Positions 56,501 through 61,167 of a stretch of DNA of 64,000 nt are shown piece after piece. The notes beneath the pieces were generated by a model, which saw only the letters and a list, made by a program, of their open reading frames with translations, searched no databases and had not been told where the DNA came from. Position 1 is the stretch's first letter. Every line of letters starts with the position of its first letter. The translations under genes were made by a program, and so were the position numbers. Origin of the DNA: JAPPHA01 sp965220985 (GTDB taxonomy: Bacteria > Pseudomonadota > Alphaproteobacteria > Rhodobacterales > Rhodobacteraceae); assembly GCA_965220985.1 (NCBI GenBank), contig OZ244854.1, forward strand, positions 124,001 to 188,000, written 5' to 3'.

Positions 56501-59500
56501 GTGTGCGTTGTCCATGACTGGATCGCAGTCGGCGTACCGGAGAGCGTCGGTGGCACCCCGGAATCGAGGCCCAGATCGTCGGTCCCGTTGCCGTCGAAAA
56601 CAAGGCCGGCCGGCAAGGCTGGGGATACAGTGTATGTCAGCTTGCCGTTGCCACCGGTAGCCGCCGGAAGTGTAGGCGGGGAAATCGCACTGTCCTTGGC
56701 GTAATGCTGGTCCGGTATCTCGGCGTCTGCAGCGAATAGTGGATTGCCCACGAGCGTGACCTCGAGCCCATCTCTGAACTCGACAGATTGACCAGGGTTG
56801 TCACCGGAGAGACTATGATCATCCAAAATGATTACAACCGTGGTTTTACCGGCAGCCGTCCCCGGCGATATTCTCATTCGAATCTGATCATATCGATATG
56901 TGAACGGAGAGATTCTTAAGCGACCACCCGGGAGCCTTGATGTTCGGTAAGTTTGACCGGGAAATTCCAATATGGCGGTGCCTTCACCCCATTCAGTCGA
57001 AATTCCCCATGTCCTGGGCCAGTCCGAATTATCACCGTCGGTGTGACCGCGCATCGGCTTGCAGTCGTCGGCGAACAATGCAATCGGGATCTCAACAGGG
57101 GCGCTGTCGCGGGACATCGTGATGTTGTCTGGTTTGTCAGGAAGGGTCTCCGAACAGCCAGCGGTCTTGAAGTTGAACCAGCCTTCAAGTGCCTTAGGCG
57201 TCTCGTCGTCCTCGTCCGATGGGTCCTGCGGGGTGGTGCCGACAACCGCCCTCACCCGAAATTGATACGTCGTGCCAATTGCCAGATCGGACACGCTGTA
57301 AGCGCGCGTGGTGGCGCCGCTGTTGGGGATATCGGTCCATGCGGATCCAAACGGATCTTCGTCTTCTGCAACCTGGTACTGCCACTTGGTGATTGCTGGG
57401 TTCGCAGCAGCGGTCCAACGCAAGTCGACCACGTCAGGCATGGCCTGAGATTGAGTGGCAGAGAAACCCATCGGAGTCGGCGCCGCGGCGGGCGTCGCCT
57501 CAACCGAGTCCGAAGGCGGACCGCTCACCCCCGATCGCATCGCGCGCACGCGGAAACCATAGGTCGTGCCGTTGGTCAAACCGGTCAGTTCATGGCTCGT
57601 GTTCGCGGCTCCACTGCCCGCAATGTCTGTCCAGGCACCGAACTCGCCGTCGCCCTGTTTCTGCTGATACTGCCACCCCGTGGCTCTCGCGACAGCCAGC
57701 CATGACAGCGAAACGGTTCCGTCACCTGCAACCGCGCTCAGCCCCCAAGGCTTGCTGGGAGCGATGACTGTCGGAATTGCCGACACGCCCGTCGACTGAC
57801 CAGTGCCAGAAACGCTCTCGGCCCTGACCTCGAAACGGTAGGAGATGCCGTTGGTCAATCCCGTCACGTCGCGATCGTCAGCCCCAGCATCGAGATCGGT
57901 CCAGCTGTCGCTGTCCGTGAACGGCAGCAGATGAGAAGGTTTCCAGCGCACCTGCTGCTTTTCAACGATCGTGTTGGTCGGAGGCTGCCACGAAAGCGCG
58001 ACCGAACCTTCGCCTGCCACTGCAACGAGACCTGTCGGCGCGTTGGGCAGGATGATGTTCGGAGTCGTCGTGACCGTGTCGGAAACCAGGCCGTCAATTC
58101 CGCCTCGTACCGCTCGCAGTTCGAAGTCGTAGGCCGTTCCGTTGGTGAGACCCGTCACGTCGTGCTGCGTCGTGGTGTCGTCGCTGCTTGGCACGGGCAT
58201 CCAGTCGGTGAACGCGCCGCCGCCATGCTTGTGGCGATACTCCCAGCTCGAGACATCGGCTATCGCATTCCACGACAACCTGACCTTGGCATAGCTCGGC
58301 GTTGCCACGACACCGGACGGTTTCACGGGTGTTTCCTGCGGTGTCGCGACGATATAGACGTACCGAGACCACGTTCCAGTTCCATCAGCGTCATACGCGA
58401 CAAGTCCGAAGACATACTGGTCGCCATTGTCGAGGCCAGGTGCCGTGAACGACGTTGTGTCTCCAGAAAGAGTCGTGCTCTTGCGCCCGTCCCCGTCGTC
58501 GAGATCTTCGCCAGTCGAACCTTTCTTGTACCTGAGAAAAAAGATGTCGGTACTGCTCAGTTGCGGGTGGAGATCCCAGTTCAGGAAGACCTGACCGTCG
58601 CCTGGCGTGGCGACAAGGCCGGTGGGAGGTGATATCGCGCCATCCACGGAGATCGTGAACTGCAGAGTTGCCGCATCACCATGAGTGTCGGTCGCCGTCC
58701 AACTGTATGTCGTTGCGTCTTGCGCTTCACTTGTTGGCGTGCCGGTGATGGTCCGGGTGGCAGTGTCAAGGCTCAGGCCAGTTGGAAGCGTCGGCGTCAA
58801 TGTGTAGGACAACGTTCCGTCGCCGCCAGTCGCCGCCGGCAAGACCAGCGGCGTTATCGGCGAATGCTGCTGATAGTTCTGTTCTGCAACGGACGCCTGT
58901 CCGAAGCTGGGCGCGAGATTGTTCACCGGCGTCACCGAAAGCTCATCGGATGCAGCTCCGAAGGCACCGCCCGCCAGCTTCGCCCTGATCTGGAACGTGT
59001 AGCTGGAGCCAGCGGTGAGCCCGGTCACAGCATGACTGTCGGTGGTCGAATCGCTGCCCGTGATGTCGGTCCACGCACCATAGGTCCCGCTTCCCGCCTT
59101 CTGTCGAAACTGCCATCCGCTGACACCCGTCAAAGCGTCCCACGACAGTGCCGCCCGCCGGTCGCCGGCAGCGACGGCGAACCGGGTCGGCTTCAAGTCA
59201 AGCTTTGCGGTCAATATTGGGCTGGCCGAGCCCACACCGCCGCTTTGATTGAGCGCAGCCACCTGAAACTCGTAGGTTGTGTCGTTGTTCACGCCGTCTG
59301 AAACGACGAATTCCGTCGTGCCACCTGGACACCGGACGCCATTGCACAGCATGTTCCGCCATAACGGCCACGTGTTCGACGCCCCGGCAACACGATATCG
59401 ATATGCCCAGGAATGAGGCGTGCCACCGACACTTGGCGCCGTCCACGCCAGGGTGACCCGCCCGTTGCCTGGACGGATGGACGGATTGATCGGCGCACCG

Positions 59501-60222
59501 GGCAACTCCTCGACACTCACCGCGACGCTCTTGCTGACACCCGAGTAGCCACCGCCCGACCCACTCAGGGTCACGGTCGTCGTGTCGTTTTCATTATCCG
59601 CATCAACGATACCGAATATCGAAACCGTCTGATTGACTGACCAGTTGGTCGTGGTGAAATCCAGTTTGTCCGTGCCGACCGACGCCACGTTCGTGTCGCC
59701 GCTGGTCAAGGACACCGTGACGTCCCTGCGCGGCTGTTTCGACAACTTGACGGTGATGTCCCTCTTGCGCCCTTCCGATATTGTCGGAAGGGTAGTCGGT
59801 TGCACGACGATCGAGCCACCGAGCGTCGAAGGAGCAACCCAAACAGTCAAGGTCCGGATGTCAACGTTGTTGCTGCTGTCGGTCACTTCGACGGTCAATG
59901 TTGCGGTCCCGGACGCCCCCGCAGATATCGTTAGAATGTAACGATAAATGCTACCGTCTTTGGTAATGCTCCCAACTTCACCTGTCGCAACGGTCGAGTT
60001 GCTGCTTCGGACTTCGAACGTCAACGTTCCGAGATCGCTTCCGTCGGAACTGTTGAGGCTGGCATTGACTTCCGTGACAGCGTCAGCCTCCGTCGGCTGA
60101 TCGTCAATGAAGTTCAGCTGCGGAGCTGAATGAGCAGTTCCCATTGAAAGCGCCGCTGTCAGGACAAAGCCAAACAGAAATGCCCCGCGTCCACGGAAAA
60201 AACGTTGTTTTTTCAACATCAT
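41590..60222 (-). CDS. Giant surface protein: signal peptide, FN3 domains, about 35 Calx-beta-like repeats, C-terminal autotransporter-type barrel
   Basis: This 6,210-residue protein is chosen to start at ATG 60222 because GGAG lies 8 bases upstream (a GTG at 60231 overlaps that site). A signal peptide ends near AHSA (about residue 33). Residues to about 1,550 hold Ig-like segments, about nine FN3 domains (each with a pattern like GDGxVxLSW) and putative-Ig domains. About 35 Calx-beta-like units of 112-115 residues follow (about 1,550-5,545), each with SISExGGVATVxAxLDxASS, LTIAAGSxTS and an acidic DDD end that could bind calcium. I see no Cys in the array. Two more FN3 domains precede a helical linker (TLADAVDMISGRF) and a beta-barrel of about 400 residues ending NLRMQF with terminal Phe, as in outer-membrane proteins. 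A role in adhesion or as a surface layer is inferred. Confidence 0.9.
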   Translation of the reverse strand: MMLKKQRFFRGRGAFLFGFVLTAALSMGTAHSAPQLNFIDDQPTEADAVTEVNASLNSSDGSDLGTLTFEVRSSNSTVATGEVGSITKDGSIYRYILTISAGASGTATLTVEVTDSSNNVDIRTLTVWVAPSTLGGSIVVQPTTLPTISEGRKRDITVKLSKQPRRDVTVSLTSGDTNVASVGTDKLDFTTTNWSVNQTVSIFGIVDADNENDTTTVTLSGSGGGYSGVSKSVAVSVEELPGAPINPSIRPGNGRVTLAWTAPSVGGTPHSWAYRYRVAGASNTWPLWRNMLCNGVRCPGGTTEFVVSDGVNNDTTYEFQVAALNQSGGVGSASPILTAKLDLKPTRFAVAAGDRRAALSWDALTGVSGWQFRQKAGSGTYGAWTDITGSDSTTDSHAVTGLTAGSSYTFQIRAKLAGGAFGAASDELSVTPVNNLAPSFGQASVAEQNYQQHSPITPLVLPAATGGDGTLSYTLTPTLPTGLSLDTATRTITGTPTSEAQDATTYSWTATDTHGDAATLQFTISVDGAISPPTGLVATPGDGQVFLNWDLHPQLSSTDIFFLRYKKGSTGEDLDDGDGRKSTTLSGDTTSFTAPGLDNGDQYVFGLVAYDADGTGTWSRYVYIVATPQETPVKPSGVVATPSYAKVRLSWNAIADVSSWEYRHKHGGGAFTDWMPVPSSDDTTTQHDVTGLTNGTAYDFELRAVRGGIDGLVSDTVTTTPNIILPNAPTGLVAVAGEGSVALSWQPPTNTIVEKQQVRWKPSHLLPFTDSDSWTDLDAGADDRDVTGLTNGISYRFEVRAESVSGTGQSTGVSAIPTVIAPSKPWGLSAVAGDGTVSLSWLAVARATGWQYQQKQGDGEFGAWTDIAGSGAANTSHELTGLTNGTTYGFRVRAMRSGVSGPPSDSVEATPAAAPTPMGFSATQSQAMPDVVDLRWTAAANPAITKWQYQVAEDEDPFGSAWTDIPNSGATTRAYSVSDLAIGTTYQFRVRAVVGTTPQDPSDEDDETPKALEGWFNFKTAGCSETLPDKPDNITMSRDSAPVEIPIALFADDCKPMRGHTDGDNSDWPRTWGISTEWGEGTAILEFPGQTYRTSRLPGGRLRISPFTYRYDQIRMRISPGTAAGKTTVVIILDDHSLSGDNPGQSVEFRDGLEVTLVGNPLFAADAEIPDQHYAKDSAISPPTLPAATGGNGKLTYTVSPALPAGLVFDGNGTDDLGLDSGVPPTLSGTPTAIQSWTTHTMTVHDSDSDRSDADDDTIDFRLRVNAPPTVANGVGDQRVVVGATQTIELASTSSPVFSDPNADEVLRIVAVSNVSGQDSPPFTMTRSGDTLTLRGERAGSGTVTLYATDLGGEVATDSFAVEGVATPGPVTDLVAAPGHGLVALSWKLPNSGSAPTAVQIRHRVKSETDWPGWTDLAADAESRTITGLTNGVEYSFEVRTSNEAGQSAAASTDATPLARPEKPVLAAVAGDGKVTLSWTDPENNSITKYQLQQKEGDAAYGAWADIVGSNATTVSHEVTGLTNETTYGFRIRAVNASGEGDGSDEVLATPQAPRVVTLVLAPSSISEKGEVSTVTATLDAASSVATTVTVSVAPVLPAVSDDYELSGGTLTIAAGSTTSVGTVTIKGKDNDIDAPDKTVTVSGTASNDVGVVGPSSVDLTISDDDDTPKVELVLDDSSISEAGGVARVTAKLDRASSEATKVTVTATPISPAVAGDISVSGSVLTIAAGSTTSEGTVTITGVDNQVDGANRTVTVSAAAENGHGVTAPDPATLTIEDNDRRTVSLHLDESSIDENGGVATVTATLDEASTVATTVTVSVTPVSPAVVGDFTLSGSTLTIAAGSKTSTGVVTITGVNNEVDAPDKTVTVSGSASNVVGVTAPDPATLTITDDDRRTVSLSVDALSISENGGVATVTATLDAASSVATNVTVSVTPVLPAVTDDYELSGETLTIAAGSTTSTGRVTVTSKDNEVDAPDKTVTVSGSASNGIGVSGPDSRTLTIEDDDPSPKVELVLDDSSISEAGGVATVTARLDRPSSEATTVTVIVTAVAPAFPWDMTASGETLMIAAGSTTSEGSLTITAEDNQVDAPDKTATVSATAENAHGVVAPDSKTLTIEDDEGPPAVTLVVAESVAEGGSVSVTAKLGHLSSEDTEITVTVTAGNYADTDDFTQSGSTLTVAAGSLDSTGIITITAASNIVDEPDKTLNVSATATNTQGVQSPTPKELTLLDDEDTPTLNLALVPSTISEGEKASLVASLTGHTSAKTTVSVAVTPIDPAMASDIRLANNTFHVLPNPDPQFPNQTIVEIVAATNDVDAPDKTFTISVVEVRNNLDGLDAPDKPDSLTLTVTDDDPAPKVELVLDDSSISEAGGVATVTARLDRASSEATTVTVTVTPDAPAVAGDITVVGGTLTIAAGSTTTEDTVTITGVDNQVDAVNRTVTVSATAANGQGVTAPDPQTLTIEDDDRRVVTLHLDETSIDESGGVATVTASLNAASSVATTVTVSAAPVAPAVVGDFTLAGSTLTIAAGSTTSTGLVTITGVNNEVDAPDKTVTVSGSASNGIGVSGPDSRTLTIEDDDPAPKVELVLDDSSISEAGGVATVTARLDRASSEATTVTVTATPVLPAVVGDFTLSGSTLTIAAGSTTTEDTVTITGVDNQVDAVNRTVTVSATAANGQGVTAPDPQTLTIEDDDRRVVTLHLDETSIDESGGVATVTASLNAASSVATTVTVSAAPVAPAVVGDFTLAGSTLTIAAGSTTSTGLVTITGVNNEVDAPDRTVTVSGSASNGIGVSGPDSRTLTIEDDDPAPKVELVLDDSSISEAGGVATVTARLDRASSEATTVTVTATPVLPAVVGDFTLSGGTLTIAAGSTTTEDTVTITGVDNQVDAVNRTVTVSATAANGQGVTAPDPQTLTIEDDDRRVVTLHLDETSIDESGGVATVTASLNAASSVATTVTVSAAPVAPAVVGDFTLAGSTLTIAAGSTTSTGLVTITSVNNEVDAPDRTVTVSGSASNGIGVSGPDSRTLTIEDDDPTPKVELVLDDSSISEAGGVATVTARLDRASSEATTVTVTVTPDAPAVAGDITVVGGTLTIAAGSTTTEDTVTITGVDNQVDAVNRTVTVSATAANGQGVTAPDPQTLTIEDDDRRVVTLHLDETSIDESGGVATVTASLNAASSVATTVTVSVAPVAPAVVGDFTLAGSTLTIAAGSTTSTGAVTITGVNNEVDAPDRTVTVSGSASNGIGVSGPDSRTLTIEDDDPAPKVELVLDDSSISEAGGVATVTARLDRASSEATTVTVTATPVLPAVVGDFTLSGSTLTIAAGSTTTEDTVTITGVDNQVDAVNRTVTVSATAANGQGVTAPDPQTLTIEDDDRRVVTLHLDETSIDESGGVATVTASLNAASSVATTVTVSVTPVAPADVGDFTLAGSTLTIAAGSTASTGVVTITGVNNEVDAPDKTVTVSGSASNGIGVSGPSSIDLTISDDDGAPEVELVLDDSSISEAGGVATVTARLDRASSEATTVTVTVTPDAPAVAGDITVVGGTLTIAAGSTTTEDTVTITGVDNQVDAVNRTVTVSATAANGQGVTAPDPQTLTIEDDDRRVVTLHLDETSIDESGGVATVTASLNAASSVATTVTVSVAPVAPAVVGDFTLAGSTLTIAAGSTTSTGAVTITGVNNEVDAPDRTVTVSGSASNGIGVSGPDSRTLTIEDDDPAPKVELVLDDSSISEAGGVATVTARLDRASSEATTVTVTATPVLPAVVGDFTLSGSTLTIAAGSTTTEDTVTITGVDNQVDAVNRTVTVSATAANGQGVTAPDPQTLTIEDDDRRVVTLHLDETSIDESGGVATVTASLNAASSVATTVTVSAAPVAPAVVGDFTLAGSTLTIAAGSTTSTGLVTITSVNNEVDAPDRTVTVSGSASNGIGVSGPDSRTLTIEDDDPTPKVELVLDDSSISEAGGVATVTARLDRASSEATTVTVTVTPDAPAVAGDITVVGGTLTIAAGSTTTEDTVTITGVDNQVDAVNRTVTVSATAANGQGVTAPDPQTLTIEDDDRRVVTLHLDETSIDESGGVATVTASLNAASSVATTVTVYVTPVAPAVVGDFTLAGSTLTIAAGSTTSTGVVTITGVDNDVDAPNRTLTVSGEAANGIGVTDPEDVELTVADDDDAPTVTLVLDKSSITEDGGFATVSATLDRASSEDTTVTVSVTPESPAVSGDFTLSANPVLTIVAGSKSSTGLVTITGVDNDADSVAKTVKVSANASNSQGITSPADVELTITNDDVRVVTLSVAPLSISENGGVATVTASLDAASSVATTVAVSVAPVLPAVVGDFTLSENTTLTIAAGSTASTGVVTITGVDNDVDAPNRTLTVSGEAANGIGVTDPEDVELTVADDDDAPTVTLVLDKNSITENRGVATVTATQNRVSSEDTTVTVSVTPVLPAVAGDFSLSRNATLTIAAGSKTSTGVVTITGVDNSVDSLDKTVTVSGAAANVQGIGDPSDLSLTISNDDRRVVTLSLDKTSITEDGGVATVTASLDAASSVATTVTVSVAPVSPAATSDFVLSRDSTLTIAAGSTTSTGTVTITGVNNEVDAPDKTLTVSGSSTNGIGVTDPEDVELTVADDDDAPTVTLVLDKSSITENGGFATVSATLDRASSEDTTVTVSVTPESPAVSGDFTLSTNLVLTIVAGSKSSTGVVTITGVDNNVDSLDKTVTVSGAAANVQGIGDPSDLSLTISNDDRRVVTLSLDKTSITEDGGVATVTASLDAASSVATTVTVSVAPVSPAATSDFVLSRDTTLTIAAGSTTSTGAVTITGVDNDVDAPNRTLTVSGSSTNSIGVTDPEDVELTVADDDDTPTLTLVLDKSSITENGGVATVSATLDRASSEDTTVTVSVTPESPAVSGDFTLSANPVLTIVAGSKTSTGVVTITGVDNDADSLAKTVKVSASASNSQGITSPADVELTITNDDVRVVTLSVAPLSISENGGVATVTASLDAASSVATTVAVSVAPVLPAVVGDFTLSENTTLTIAAGSTASTGVVTITGVDNDVDAPNRTLTVSGEAANGIGVTDPEDVELTVADDDDAPTVTLVLDKNSITENRGVATVSATLDRASSEDTTVTVSVTPVLPAVAGDFSLSRNATLTIAAGSKTSTGLVTITGVDNGADSPAKTVKVSASASNSQGITSPADVELTITNDDVRVVTLSLDATSITEDGGVATVTASLDAASSVATTVTVSAAPVAPAVDGDFTLSENTTLTIVAGSTASTGAVTITGVDNDVDAPNRTVTVSGEAANSIGVTDPEDVELTVADDDDAPKVELVLDDNSISEGGGVATVSAKLNRASSEATTVTVTVTPVSPAVAGDISVVGDTLTIAAGSTTSEGTVTITSLNNDVDAPNKSVTVSATAVNGQGVTAPDPATLTIEDDDDAPKVELVLDDSSISEAGGVATVTATLDRVSSEATTVDVTVTPVSPAVVGDFTLAGSTLTIAAGATTSEGIVTVTAVDNQTDDEVDRMVTISATAANDHEVTAPDAKTLTIEDDDFRPSKPLDFVAKAGDTEIMLTWKDPEDATITRYQLQRKEGSNAFGAWTDIPGSGAGTLSHTVEGLTNETAYTFKIRAVSPAGDGDESDAVIATPRPPLPAAVTGLNAVAGDGEITLSWINPNDPRITKYEIRYEKGAPSKLTTPWKDIEGSNPDTTSHVVTGLQNGAEYGFEVRAVTTIGPGEEADARASPQAGPQTAKRIEITKSVFAEVGRVTLADAVDMISGRFRSASDETSLTLAGQEVLDTPARPEQASEFAGRDPEDYWHLADFSDDSTGSDNTADLRDSEFTLSLDGRAFGNGGKWVVWGRGDTSSFRGRKERESWTGDNRMVWFGGDYRKDDRWLAGMALSRSKAKVDYQIEDSKGRLESTLTTVWPYLQLTTENATSMHLIVGVGDGDVTRQHGDADPDQADLTMKAASVGFSRPFMKWGSLALSATGDGGLANIETGVFSRTADGRIRANAWRVRGGLEAVHGGILPSWSNWLLTSHGAVRLRQDGGDGIVGTGLEMQGGVRILPLESRLSIEASGNWLVMHSAEDTREWGASVGARLDPESDGSGVSLSLEQRWGEQQSDALTGENIFDFGLTSIAETQSTALTARAGYGFREANSLMTPFLEIQLTEDSSKAQTYRTGVNFRIADDFAAELVGEYDTVTGGSHETRALFNLRMQF
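43590..55570 (-). repeat. Coding tandem array of about 35 Calx-beta-like units
   Basis: Units are 336-345 bp and alternate between two types, one starting KVELVLDD or TVTLVLDK and one starting RVVTL, so the natural period is a pair (681-687 bp). Divergence is low in the middle and higher at both ends. Confidence 0.88.
47880..53165 (-). repeat. Near-identical 681-bp tandem repeats (about 7.75 copies)
   Basis: Corresponding points recur at exactly 681 bp (for example 48068, 48749, 49430, 50111, 50792, 51473, 52154 and 52835). Copies differ by few, mostly single-base, changes. Segments 1,362 and 2,724 bp apart are identical over hundreds of bases. Confidence 0.95.
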
Positions 60223-60282
60223 GAAAAACACTCCGAATTCAGCCCCCCCTCAACCGTTCTGGAACGGAGATTTTAACCGTTA

Positions 60283-60312
60283 ATGCTAGTTGACAAATCA
60301 ACGCAGTGTCAA
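60283..60312 (-). promoter_or_regulatory. Predicted sigma-70-type promoter of the giant gene
   Basis: On the minus strand TTGACA (60312-60307), 18 bases and TAGCAT (60288-60283) lie about 60 bases before the ATG. A small palindrome GTTGA-CAAA-TCAAC (60289-60302) sits between -35 and -10 and could be an operator. Confidence 0.5.
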
Positions 60313-61167
60313 CGCCTAATTGCCCTCGTGGAACAAGAAACCGAGTTTTTGCCAACAGCCGAAACCCGCAACTCGGTTTTCAAAGCCAACCAACGCAACG
60401 GGGAAGAGTGCCGATCCTTCCCGTTTTCAGTTCGACCATTCCTCTCCCTGAAACATCTCGGCCAACGATCAAGACACGATGATCTGTGATTCCACGCATG
60501 CATCCGATTCAGACGCTCGAACGACGTCAAGGTGGGAGCGAATCACTCCTCCATGTCCGACAAGACGAGGCGTGCAAATTCTCGAGAAAAAAGTGGCGGA
60601 GAACGGCGCTGACCGTGATTACAAGTCCCCGTCTCCAACGAGTGACGGCGTCGTGAAACCCCGAAATCACGCCGAGAAACCCGAGTGTCCATGGTCAAGC
60701 CAAGGGTCGCACATCGACATTGCCAAGCGGATGCTGGAACCCGGAACGTGTGCTGTTCGATGCAGTGTGAGACCGAAATCGGACCCTCATCGAATCTCCG
60801 AGCGAGCGAAAGAACAACAAAACGTTCGATCAACTCGCCGGCCAGCCGCCGATTGAACCTCGAGGCCCATCCCGGCGCCCATGGATGCCCTCCGACCAGA
60901 CAAGACGAAGAGAGAATCGGTCTCACGACAGGTTTGCGCTCTTCACCACCCGGTACGGCAACAAGCAGTTCCGGATTGGGCACAACGTCAGGTATCGCAG
61001 GCGTTGCTGCTGCCGACTCCCGGCCCGTCGCCACAGTTTCTGATCCGGTGCCAAACCGTCGTCGATCACGCGAAGCGGCCCGGCACGACCTCCGGAACCG
61101 CTTGCTGATCATGCGGGCGCAACTGCAATCACACCGCGCGGTTTCTTACGCCGGCCTTCGTTTTCCC
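60313..61167. other. Intergenic stretch between the two giant genes
   Basis: This 850-bp stretch lies between the stop of the upstream giant gene and the promoter of the complete one. Open frames on both strands (up to 271 codons, running into the upstream gene) lack recognisable domains and ribosome sites. No terminator hairpin was recognised. Confidence 0.45.
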
